NCBI GenBank assembly: GCA_017518415.1
Contig: JAFWVC010000095.1
Location: forward strand, 1-46,897
Direction of reading: 5' to 3'
From: Clostridia bacterium
Lineage (GTDB): Bacteria; Bacillota; Clostridia; Oscillospirales; Acutalibacteraceae
DNA length: 46,897 nucleotides
The notes under the pieces are model-generated. The model was not told the origin of the DNA, made no database searches, and saw nothing but the letters and a program-made list of their open reading frames with translations. This document shows, piece by piece, positions 15,702 through 22,307 of the stretch (the first letter of the stretch is position 1; every line of letters starts with the position of its first letter). A program made the position numbers and the translations under genes.

Positions 15702-16634
15702 ATGATATACAACAGCGTTCTGGACGCCATCGGCCACACGCCGGTCATCCGGCTGGGGCGGATGGTACCGCCCGGCTGTGCCGAAGTATTGGTCAAGTTT
15801 GAAGGATTAAACGTCGGCGGGTCGATCAAGACCCGTACCGCCTACAATATGATCCTCGAAGCGGAAAAGGCCGGCCTGATCCGGCCGGACACCGTTATTG
15901 TGGAACCGACGAGCGGCAACCAGGGCATCGGCCTGGCGCTGGTCGGCGCGGTGCGCGGGTACCGCACGGTCATCATCATGCCGGATTCCGTGAGCGTGGA
16001 GCGCCGCAAGCTGGTCGAGCATTACGGGGCCGAGGTCCGTTTGGTGCATGACGACGGGGACATCGGCAAATGCATCGACCAATGCCTGCAAATCGCCCTG
16101 CAAATGCAGCGGGACGACCCGCGCGTATACATTCCGCAGCAGTTCGAAAACCCCACCAACCCGCAGGCGCACCGGCACCACACCGGCGTGGAGATCCTGG
16201 AACAGGTGGCCGGGCCGATCCACGGCTTCTGCTCCGGCATCGGCACCGGGGGCACCATCTCCGGCATCGGCGAGGTGCTCAAAGCCCAGAACCCCGATAT
16301 CGAGATCTGGGCGGTGGAGCCGGAAAACGCGGCCATCCTGGCCGGCGGCACGGTGGGCACCCACCTGCAAATGGGCATCGGCGACGGATTGATTCCCGGC
16401 AACCTCAACCGCGAGATTTACAGCCGTATCTACATCGTCACCGACGAAGAAGCGATCCGCACCGCCAAGGACCTGGCCCGCAAGGAAGGGCTGATGTGCG
16501 GCATTTCCAGCGGCACCAACGTGGCGGCCGCCATCGCGCTGGCCAAAAAGCTGGGGCCGGGCAAAACGGTCGTGACCGTGCTGCCCGACACGGCGGAGCG
16601 GTATTTCAGCACCCCGCTGTTTGAAAAGGAATAA
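15702..16634 (+). CDS. cysK: Cysteine synthase family PLP enzyme (O-acetylserine sulfhydrylase-like)
   Basis: The 310-residue fold-type II PLP enzyme has the PLP lysine at about K43 in GGSIKTRTA, the substrate loop TSGNQG at about 71-75, the phosphate cradle GIGTGGTISG, and the C-terminal GLMCGISSGTN. It would make cysteine from O-acetylserine and sulfide. Two loops differ from textbook CysK: KTR where KDR is usual, and GNQG where GNTG is usual. I recall the same forms in many clostridial homologues, so this is probably a subfamily mark, possibly with a different nucleophile or amino-acid substrate. The ATG follows GAAGGAG; a longer upstream frame crosses the promoter and was rejected. It is monocistronic. 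Confidence 0.88.
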   Translation: MIYNSVLDAIGHTPVIRLGRMVPPGCAEVLVKFEGLNVGGSIKTRTAYNMILEAEKAGLIRPDTVIVEPTSGNQGIGLALVGAVRGYRTVIIMPDSVSVERRKLVEHYGAEVRLVHDDGDIGKCIDQCLQIALQMQRDDPRVYIPQQFENPTNPQAHRHHTGVEILEQVAGPIHGFCSGIGTGGTISGIGEVLKAQNPDIEIWAVEPENAAILAGGTVGTHLQMGIGDGLIPGNLNREIYSRIYIVTDEEAIRTAKDLARKEGLMCGISSGTNVAAAIALAKKLGPGKTVVTVLPDTAERYFSTPLFEKE

Positions 16635-16648
16635 AGGAATAAAGGAAG

Positions 16649-16675
16649 AAAGCTCCGGGCGCGCCCGGAGCTTTT
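16649..16675 (+). terminator. Intrinsic terminator of cysK
   Basis: AAAGCTCCGGGCG is followed by its exact complement and a short T-run, 14 bases past the stop codon. Confidence 0.8.
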
Positions 16676-16716
16676 GATATAGGAGAAAAAGAGAAATCCT
16701 GCTTGCGCAGGATTTC

Positions 16717-16790
16717 TGGCTGGGATAGCAAGAATCGAACTTGCACGGGCAGAGTCAAAGTCTGCTGTCCTACCACTAGACTATATCCCA
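16717..16790 (-). tRNA. tRNA-Gln (UUG)
   Basis: The minus strand folds as a cloverleaf with acceptor arms TGGGATA and TATCCCA, discriminator G and an encoded CCA. The anticodon stem GCAGA/TCTGC closes the loop CTTTGAC, anticodon TTG. It is the last of four tRNAs on one transcript. Confidence 0.95.
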
Positions 16791-16800
16791 TTGTGTCAAA

Positions 16801-16830
16801 CGGGGGTGCGCGGAACGCCGCGCACCCCCG
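16801..16830 (-). repeat. GC-rich hairpin between tRNA-His and tRNA-Gln
   Basis: A perfect 13-bp stem, CGGGGGTGCGCGG with its complement around a four-base loop, fills the spacer between the two tRNA genes. There is no T-run on the minus strand, so it looks more like a processing or pausing element than a terminator. Confidence 0.7.
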
Positions 16831-16837
16831 CCTGGTG

Positions 16838-16915
16838 TGGGGTGGGTAATCGGATTCGAACCGATGGTCTCCAGTGCCACAAACTGGCGCGTTAACCAGC
16901 TACGCCATACCCACC
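16838..16915 (-). tRNA. tRNA-His (GUG)
   Basis: Anticodon stem CCAGT/ACTGG encloses TTGTGGC, anticodon GTG. The gene encodes the extra 5' G opposite discriminator C that is characteristic of tRNA-His, and the CCA end is encoded. Confidence 0.95.
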
Positions 16916-16958
16916 ATATGACCGTTCTGCCGGCCCAGAGGCGACATCCCGGCGTTTT

Positions 16959-17035
16959 TGGCGCGCCTGAAGGGATTCGAACCCCTGGCCCTCTGCTTAG
17001 AAGGCAGATGCTCTATCCTACTGAGCTACAGGCGC
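16959..17035 (-). tRNA. tRNA-Arg (UCU)
   Basis: Acceptor GCGCCTG pairs with CAGGCGC. The anticodon stem TCTGC/GCAGA closes the loop CTTCTAA, anticodon TCT. Discriminator G and CCA are encoded. Confidence 0.95.
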
Positions 17036-17045
17036 ATATCTGAAT

Positions 17046-17119
17046 TGGAGCGGGTGATGGGAATCGAACCCACACAACCAGCTTGGAAGGCTGGGGTTCT
17101 ACCACTGAACTACACCCGC
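17046..17119 (-). tRNA. tRNA-Gly (UCC)
   Basis: Acceptor GCGGGTG pairs with CACCCGC. The anticodon stem CCAGC/GCTGG closes CTTCCAA, anticodon TCC. Discriminator T and CCA are encoded. It is the promoter-proximal gene of the four-tRNA operon. Confidence 0.95.
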
Positions 17120-17151
17120 ATACGGACCGGATGCCCTGCGGCACGCCATTT

Positions 17152-17180
17152 ATCATATCATATCGGCCGCGGGCTGTCAA
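17152..17180 (-). promoter_or_regulatory. Promoter of the Gly-Arg-His-Gln tRNA operon
   Basis: On the minus strand TTGACA (17175-17180) and TATGAT (17152-17157) are 17 bases apart, about 33 bases ahead of tRNA-Gly; a strong consensus-like promoter fitting a stable-RNA operon. Confidence 0.8.
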
Positions 17181-17218
17181 GAGAAAAATTACTGTTTTTT
17201 TACAATACACGGCCGCCG

Positions 17219-17258
17219 GAAAAACAACGGCGGTACGGCACCGGGGCACCGTACCGCC
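17219..17258 (-). terminator. Intrinsic terminator of the SIS-domain gene
   Basis: GGCGGTACGG (17229-17238) pairs with CCGTACCGCC (17249-17258). On the minus strand the hairpin is followed by GTTGTTTTT. Confidence 0.8.
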
Positions 17259-17268
17259 TGCGCTTACC

Positions 17269-17874
17269 TCACACGGATTTGTGATTCAGCCGCTCCCCTA
17301 CGGCCCCGCCCGGATGGATCAGGGCGAACTCTTCTTTTTGATAGTTGGTCTCTTCCATGACGCCGATGGTCAGCGCGTCAAACAGGCCGATGGTAGCCAC
17401 GTAGCTGGCGGTGGCCTGCATGTTGTACTTGTCCGCCTCGCGCTCGATCTTCATCGGCACGACTACGTCGGCCGCCAGCGCCAGAGGAGATTCCATGTTT
17501 TCCGTCAGGGCGATCAGCTTGGCTTTTTTAGCCTTGCAGATATCGATGATCGGCAGCAGTTCCTTCGTTTTGCCCCCGCGGGAGACCATGACCATGCAGT
17601 CTTCCTTGCGCAGGCCGCCCATACCGCCGTGGATGGCCTTGGCGGGCGACATAAAGTACGCAGGCTTGTCCACACAGCACAGCCCGTGCGCAAACTTTTC
17701 GGCCGCGATGCCGGAATGGCCGCTGGCGCAGGTCATCACCCGGTCGCAGGAAACCAGCAGGTCCACCGCCTTGCGGAAGGCTTGCTCGTCCAGATTGGCC
17801 AAAGCGTCCTGCAACGCCTTGATTTCGATTTGCATGCCGGTAACGGCAGCGTCAAAAGAAGCTTGTTTCAACAA
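17269..17874 (-). CDS. SIS-domain sugar-phosphate isomerase (KpsF/GutQ-like)
   Basis: This roughly 201-residue single SIS domain resembles arabinose-5-phosphate isomerases (KpsF/GutQ) without their CBS domains. It carries CASGHSGIAAEK at the sugar-phosphate loop, MVSRGGKTKELLPIID (a variant of the SxSGxTxE loop), and the C-terminal LIHPGGAVGERL that marks the KpsF/GutQ group. The start is TTG (17874, or the next TTG), with GAGGGA a few bases upstream; there is no ATG, although the open frame extends further upstream. It is divergent from the TIM-like/YjbQ pair, so it may act on a linked sugar phosphate. The exact substrate cannot be named. Confidence 0.88.
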   Translation of the reverse strand: MLKQASFDAAVTGMQIEIKALQDALANLDEQAFRKAVDLLVSCDRVMTCASGHSGIAAEKFAHGLCCVDKPAYFMSPAKAIHGGMGGLRKEDCMVMVSRGGKTKELLPIIDICKAKKAKLIALTENMESPLALAADVVVPMKIEREADKYNMQATASYVATIGLFDALTIGVMEETNYQKEEFALIHPGGAVGERLNHKSV

Positions 17875-18013
17875 AAGTCCCTCGTTTCCGTATGTTTTTG
17901 CACTGATGGCGGGGCAAAACAGCTTATCACCGCCCGGCGACCCGTTTTGCCCTGCTCCCGTGGCCTTTGAGCGGCGGGCGCGGCCCGGCGGCGCATGCCC
18001 GACGCTATTTTTC

Positions 18014-18042
18014 ATTATACGCTTTTTCCTTTTGCTTGTCAA
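18014..18042 (-). promoter_or_regulatory. Perfect consensus sigma-A promoter of the SIS gene
   Basis: On the minus strand TTGACA (18037-18042), 17 bases, TATAAT (18014-18019): an exact consensus match in both boxes and spacing. The transcript has about 135 bases of leader before the TTG start. Confidence 0.8.
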
Positions 18043-18096
18043 CCGCTTTGCGGCTTTTTTAAGCGGCCGAAAGCGTCGAAAAATCCGAAAAACGTA

Positions 18097-18126
18097 TTGA
18101 CAAAACAGCCGGAAACGGTGTATAGT
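18097..18126 (+). promoter_or_regulatory. Sigma-A promoter of the TIM-like/yjbQ unit
   Basis: TTGACA (18097-18102) and TATAGT (18121-18126) are 18 bases apart, 70 bases ahead of the ATG. Confidence 0.75.
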
Positions 18127-18195
18127 AAAGCGGGTATGCGGACAGACGGGTTTCCTGTGTTCCGCGCCATGTTTTTCAAAGAAAGGACCGAGCAT

Positions 18196-18909
18196 ATGTT
18201 CAAAGGATGTACCATCAAACCGCCCTTTTTCGAGATCGGGCCGAAGTCTTATCTGATCGGCGACGAAGTACTGGCGCTGGCGCTGGCCGCCGATGCCGCT
18301 TCTAAAAAGTACGACGTCGACATTATCTTCACCACCCCCTTTACCGAGATCCGCCGCGTGAAGGAAGCCACGCAGCGCATCCACGTGTTTGCGCCGCACA
18401 TGGACGCCATCCGTCCGGGCCGCGGGCTGGCCGACATTTTGCCGGAAGCCGTGGTGGCCGCCGGCGCCGAAGGCGTGATGCTCAACCACTGTGAGCGTCC
18501 CCTGCCGCTGGCCAAGCTTAACGAGACCATCAAGCGCGCCGACGAGGTCGGGCTGGTGACCATCGTCTGCGCCGACTCCTGCGCCGAAGCGTCCGCCGTA
18601 GCTCACCTGAACCCCAACATCATTGTGGCTGAGCCGTCCGAATTGATCGGCACCGGCAAGGTCAGCGATATGTCTTACGTGGAGGCGTCCACCCGCTCCG
18701 TCAAGGACGTCAACCCGGAGATCATGGTGCTGCAGGGTGCCGGCATCAAGTGCTATGACGACGTGTACCGCAACATTTTCGCCGGCTGCGAAGCGACCGG
18801 TACGTCCAGCGGCATCGTAGCCCTGAAAACGCACGAAGAGCGTGAGAAGATGACCTTCGACATGATCCGTGCCGTGCGCGAGGCCTGGGACGCCCGCCAT
18901 CGCAAATAA
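18196..18909 (+). CDS. Triose-phosphate isomerase-like protein, short archaeal type
   Basis: At 237 residues this is the compact TIM branch otherwise typical of archaea, not the 250-residue glycolytic enzyme. The catalytic residues can be placed: K17 (PKSYLIGDE), H68 (VFAPHMD) and E146 (AEPSELIGTG), followed by the phosphate loops QGAGI and GTSSG. It is therefore probably an active ketose/aldose-phosphate isomerase. Relatives in bacteria act on tetrulose phosphates (erythrulose-phosphate isomerases), so triose phosphate is not certain. The ATG at 18196 follows AAAGGA; an upstream in-frame extension crosses the promoter. The pair with yjbQ (44 bases apart) and the divergent SIS gene suggests a special sugar-phosphate route. 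Confidence 0.87.
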   Translation: MFKGCTIKPPFFEIGPKSYLIGDEVLALALAADAASKKYDVDIIFTTPFTEIRRVKEATQRIHVFAPHMDAIRPGRGLADILPEAVVAAGAEGVMLNHCERPLPLAKLNETIKRADEVGLVTIVCADSCAEASAVAHLNPNIIVAEPSELIGTGKVSDMSYVEASTRSVKDVNPEIMVLQGAGIKCYDDVYRNIFAGCEATGTSSGIVALKTHEEREKMTFDMIRAVREAWDARHRK

Positions 18910-18953
18910 TCTGTGTCTGTCCAAAAATATCTTTATTATATGGAGGAATCATC

Positions 18954-19580
18954 ATGGAATTCAAAGTGTATCAGAAGGAACTGGAACTGCAGTCCCGCGG
19001 GTGGATCCCGACCTTCCACGACGTGTCCAAAGAAGTACAGGCCATCGTGCGCGAGTCCGGTATAAAGAACGGTACCGTCTGCATCGCCTCGCACCACACC
19101 ACCTGCTCCGTCATGATCCAGGAGTGCTCGCACGACATCGACACCTTCGACCTGGAATATCTGCAGCATGACCTGCTGGACATCATGCGCAAGCTGATCC
19201 CCGACTTTGCCGAGGAGCATCAGTATCGCCATCCCGGCCCGATCCACGCGCAGTTCGGCCGTTATGTGGAAGAGCCCGGCAACTACACCAGCATGAACAC
19301 CGACGGTCACCTGCGTTCCGTCTTCTTCGGCCGCAGCGAAACCATGACCATTAAAGACGGCGAGCTGGACGGCGGCGAATTTGCCCACGTCTACTTCATC
19401 GACTGGGACCACGTGCGCGCCCGTCACAGACAGCTGAACATCACCGTTATGGGCACGACGGAAGACGTCAATGACCGCAAGTGGAACAACGGTGAAACCA
19501 TCAACACCTATCGCAAATACACCGACGAAGAGAAACAGTACATGAAGGAGTTTGACTGGCAGCTGAAAGACCGCGTATAA
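18954..19580 (+). CDS. YjbQ/UPF0047 family protein, long variant
   Basis: The 208-residue protein has the UPF0047 core: ASHHTTCSVMIQE with the conserved histidines, DGHLRSVFFGRSETMTI, and the closing VYFIDWD...RHRQLNITVMG strand. The family usually has about 140 residues. This one is longer, with an inserted or extended middle (about 60-115) and a charged C-terminal tail. Members have been called secondary thiamine-phosphate synthases from weak complementation data; the true reaction is unclear. A strong GGAGG precedes the ATG. The gene follows the TIM-like gene on the same transcript, which argues for a sugar-phosphate or metal-dependent phosphatase-like role rather than thiamine synthesis. 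That last point is inference. Confidence 0.85.
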   Translation: MEFKVYQKELELQSRGWIPTFHDVSKEVQAIVRESGIKNGTVCIASHHTTCSVMIQECSHDIDTFDLEYLQHDLLDIMRKLIPDFAEEHQYRHPGPIHAQFGRYVEEPGNYTSMNTDGHLRSVFFGRSETMTIKDGELDGGEFAHVYFIDWDHVRARHRQLNITVMGTTEDVNDRKWNNGETINTYRKYTDEEKQYMKEFDWQLKDRV

Positions 19581-19623
19581 CGGTTTTCGGCCGGCTTTGT
19601 TCTCCCCTGTCAGACGGTTTTTT

Positions 19624-19654
19624 CACGGCACACGGCTGCGGCTGTGTGCCGTTT
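19624..19654 (+). terminator. Intrinsic terminator after yjbQ
   Basis: ACGGCACAC (19624-19632) pairs with GTGTGCCGT (19643-19651) and a short T-run follows. Confidence 0.75.
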
Positions 19655-19706
19655 TCCTTTGGTAAAAAAAGTTTGTTATTTTTTTCACATTTTCTGCGTT
19701 TTGATA

Positions 19707-19735
19707 TTGCAAATACAAAAAGTTTATTATATAAT
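19707..19735 (+). promoter_or_regulatory. Sigma-A promoter of hydCBA
   Basis: TTGCAA (19707-19712) and TATAAT (19730-19735) are 17 bases apart. The leader is about 115 bases and contains a GC-rich hairpin (GCGGGCG 19798-19804 with CGCCCGC 19824-19830) just before the ribosome binding site. No clear Rex operator was seen. Confidence 0.75.
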
Positions 19736-19856
19736 GAACTATGATTGGACGAGCGCGTCTTGTTCGTCCGTCGAGGACAGGCTCTCTGTCAAAAAAAGCG
19801 GGCGCCGGCACACAAGGGGCCCCCGCCCGCTCAATACACAAGGAGGAAACGGCAAC

Positions 19857-20354
19857 ATGCAAAAGAAGATCTCTTCCATACCCTTCAAGGGCACTGCGGA
19901 GCAGGCCGCCCAACTGCAGAAGGTCATCGACGCCAACAAGAGCGATCGCAGTCGGCTGATGATGGTCATGCAGCAGGCACAGGACATCTACGGTTACCTC
20001 CCCTTCGAGGTGCAGCAGATGATCGCCGACGGAATGGACGTTCCGCTGGAAAAGGTATTCGGTGTTTCTACGTTTTACGCGCAATTCGCCCTCTCACCGA
20101 AGGGCAAGTACAACGTCTCGGTCTGCCTGGGCACCGCCTGCTACGTCAAAGGCTCCGGCGCGGTCCTGCAGAAGATTTCCGAAACGTTGGGGATCAGCCC
20201 GGATGAGTGCACGCCGGACGGTAAGTTTTCGCTCAGTGCCTGCCGCTGTGTCGGCGCCTGCGGTCTGGCCCCGGTCATGACCATCAACGACGACGTATAC
20301 GGCCGGATGACGCCGGACCAGGTGGCCGGTATTCTTGCCAAATACGCCGACTAA
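19857..20354 (+). CDS. hydC: NuoE-like subunit of electron-bifurcating [FeFe] hydrogenase (HydC)
   Basis: The 165-residue protein is the thioredoxin-like [2Fe-2S] subunit homologous to NuoE/HydC. Its four ligands are seen as C90-x4-C95 (VCLGTACYVKGS) and C131-x3-C135 (CRCVGACGLAP), after the usual helical N-domain with FGVSTFYAQF. It would pass electrons between the flavin subunit HydB and the rest of the HydABC complex in the cytoplasm. AAGGAGG precedes the ATG; the frame is open further upstream but that part crosses the promoter. It is followed by hydB and hydA in the order seen in Thermotoga- and Acetobacterium-type bifurcating hydrogenases. Confidence 0.94.
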   Translation: MQKKISSIPFKGTAEQAAQLQKVIDANKSDRSRLMMVMQQAQDIYGYLPFEVQQMIADGMDVPLEKVFGVSTFYAQFALSPKGKYNVSVCLGTACYVKGSGAVLQKISETLGISPDECTPDGKFSLSACRCVGACGLAPVMTINDDVYGRMTPDQVAGILAKYAD

Positions 20355-20409
20355 ACATAGGCAACACACATCAGGCTTTACAGTCTGTCATTTGTAGGAG
20401 GTAGAAAAC

Positions 20410-22290
20410 ATGAAATCCCTTGCTGAACTGCAAGCCGTCCGCGAAAAGGCGCGCAACAGGATGGCCCTGAACGGAAACGCACCGGATCACGTCCGTGTCG
20501 TCGTCGGTCTGGCCACCTGCGGCATCGCCGCCGGTGCCCGCCCGGTGCTCGACACGATCACACAGGAAGTGGAAAAGAATCATCTGACCAATGTCACCGT
20601 CAGCCAGACCGGTTGCATCGGTATGTGCCAGTTTGAACCGATTGTGGAAGTACTGGTCCCCGGCAAAGAGAAAGTGACCTACGGCAAAGTCAACGCCGAA
20701 AAAGCGGCCCGCATCGTCGCCGAGCATCTGGTCGGCGGCAAGCCGGTGGCGGAATACACCATCGGCAGCCTGATGGGCAACAAGCCGGCGCAGGACGAAA
20801 CCGTTACCCCGTTGAAAAATACCGATTTTTACAAAAAACAGGTGCGCGTCGCGCTGCGCAACTGCGGGTTCATCGACCCCGAATCCCTCGACGATTACAT
20901 CGCCTGCGACGGTTATCAGGCGCTGGCCAAGTGCCTGACCGAATATACGCCGGACCAGGTCATTAAGATCATTACCGACTCCGGGCTGCGCGGCCGCGGC
21001 GGCGGCGGCTTCCCCACCGGCCGCAAGTGGGCTCTGTGCGCACCGAACAAGGCGCCGCAGAAGTACGTTGTGTGCAACGCTGACGAGGGCGACCCCGGCG
21101 CGTTCATGGACCGTTCCGTACTGGAAGGCGACCCGCACTGCATCATCGAGGCCATGGCCATCGCCGGCTACGCGATCGGCGCGACGAAAGGCTTTGTGTA
21201 CGTCCGGGCCGAGTACCCGATCGCGGTGCGCCGCCTGCAGATTGCCATTGACGCGGCCCGCGAGGCCGGCCTGCTGGGCAAGAACCTGTTCAACTCCGGT
21301 TTTGACTTTGATATGGAGATCCGTCTGGGCGCCGGCGCCTTTGTGTGCGGCGAAGAAACGGCTTTGATGACCTCCATCGAAGGCAATCGCGGCGAGCCCC
21401 GTCCCCGTCCTCCCTATCCGGCGGTCAAGGGTCTGTTCGCCAGCCCGACGGTCGAAAACAACGTTGAAACCTTTGCCAACGTGCCGCAGATCATCCTGAA
21501 AGGCGCCGAGTGGTTCTCCTCGATGGGTACCGAGCGCTCCAAGGGTACCAAAGTGTTCGCTCTGGGCGGCAAGATCAACCACACCGGCCTGGTCGAGATC
21601 CCGATGGGCACGACGCTGCGCGACATCGTGGAAGAAATCGGCGGCGGCATCCCCAACGGCAAAAAGTTCAAAGCCGCGCAGACCGGCGGCCCCTCCGGCG
21701 GCTGCATCCCGGCCAGCCTGATCGACACCGAGGTCGACTACGACAACCTGACGGCCATCGGCTGCATGATGGGTTCCGGCGGTCTGATCGTTATGGACGA
21801 GGACACCTGCATGGTCGATATGGCCAAGTTCTTCCTCGAGTTCACGGTGGATGAATCCTGCGGTAAGTGCACGCCCTGCCGCGTCGGCACCAAGCGCCTG
21901 TACGAGAAGCTGGAGAAGATCACCAGCGGCAACGGCACGCTGGAAGACATCGACGAGCTGGAAGAGCTGTGCATGTACATCAAGCAGAACTCGCTGTGCG
22001 GCCTGGGCCAGACGGCGCCCAACCCCGTGCTGGCCACCATCCGCTTCTTCCGCGACGAATACGTCGCCCACGTAGTGGACAAAAAGTGCCCGGCCGGCGT
22101 GTGCAAGGCGCTGCTCAACTACTACATCGACCCCGAAAAGTGCAAGGGCTGCACGGCCTGCGCCCGCAAGTGCCCGGTCGGCGCCATTTCCGGCACGGTC
22201 AAGAACCCGCACACCATCGACACGAGCGTCTGCATCAAGTGCGGCGCGTGCATGGAGACGTGCAAGTTCAACGCCATTAAAAAGGTTTAA
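20410..22290 (+). CDS. hydB: NuoF-like NAD(P)H-binding subunit of bifurcating [FeFe] hydrogenase (HydB)
   Basis: The 626-residue protein has three parts. The N-terminal thioredoxin-like [2Fe-2S] domain has C37, C69 and C73 visible. The NuoF core has the FMN/NADH loop GLRGRGGGGFPTGRKW (about 192-207), NADEGDPGAFMDR, and the [4Fe-4S] site ESCGKCTPCRxG with SLCGLGQ. The C-terminal 2[4Fe-4S] ferredoxin domain has CKGCTACARKCP and CIKCGACMETC. This domain order is that of HydB, which couples NADH and ferredoxin oxidation to H2 formation or the reverse. It starts 55 bases after hydC behind GGAGG and ends 17 bases before hydA. Confidence 0.96.
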   Translation: MKSLAELQAVREKARNRMALNGNAPDHVRVVVGLATCGIAAGARPVLDTITQEVEKNHLTNVTVSQTGCIGMCQFEPIVEVLVPGKEKVTYGKVNAEKAARIVAEHLVGGKPVAEYTIGSLMGNKPAQDETVTPLKNTDFYKKQVRVALRNCGFIDPESLDDYIACDGYQALAKCLTEYTPDQVIKIITDSGLRGRGGGGFPTGRKWALCAPNKAPQKYVVCNADEGDPGAFMDRSVLEGDPHCIIEAMAIAGYAIGATKGFVYVRAEYPIAVRRLQIAIDAAREAGLLGKNLFNSGFDFDMEIRLGAGAFVCGEETALMTSIEGNRGEPRPRPPYPAVKGLFASPTVENNVETFANVPQIILKGAEWFSSMGTERSKGTKVFALGGKINHTGLVEIPMGTTLRDIVEEIGGGIPNGKKFKAAQTGGPSGGCIPASLIDTEVDYDNLTAIGCMMGSGGLIVMDEDTCMVDMAKFFLEFTVDESCGKCTPCRVGTKRLYEKLEKITSGNGTLEDIDELEELCMYIKQNSLCGLGQTAPNPVLATIRFFRDEYVAHVVDKKCPAGVCKALLNYYIDPEKCKGCTACARKCPVGAISGTVKNPHTIDTSVCIKCGACMETCKFNAIKKV

Positions 22291-22307
22291 GGAAGGAGTA
22301 CGCTGTT

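Larger units (their letters stand above)
17875..18195. other. Divergent promoter region of the SIS and TIM/YjbQ units
   Basis: The 321 bases between the two start codons carry two consensus-like promoters pointing outward, with -35 boxes about 54 bases apart (18042 and 18097). Between them is a CCGC-TTT-GCGG dyad (18043-18053). The long UTR on the SIS side shows no clear riboswitch fold by eye. Confidence 0.6.
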
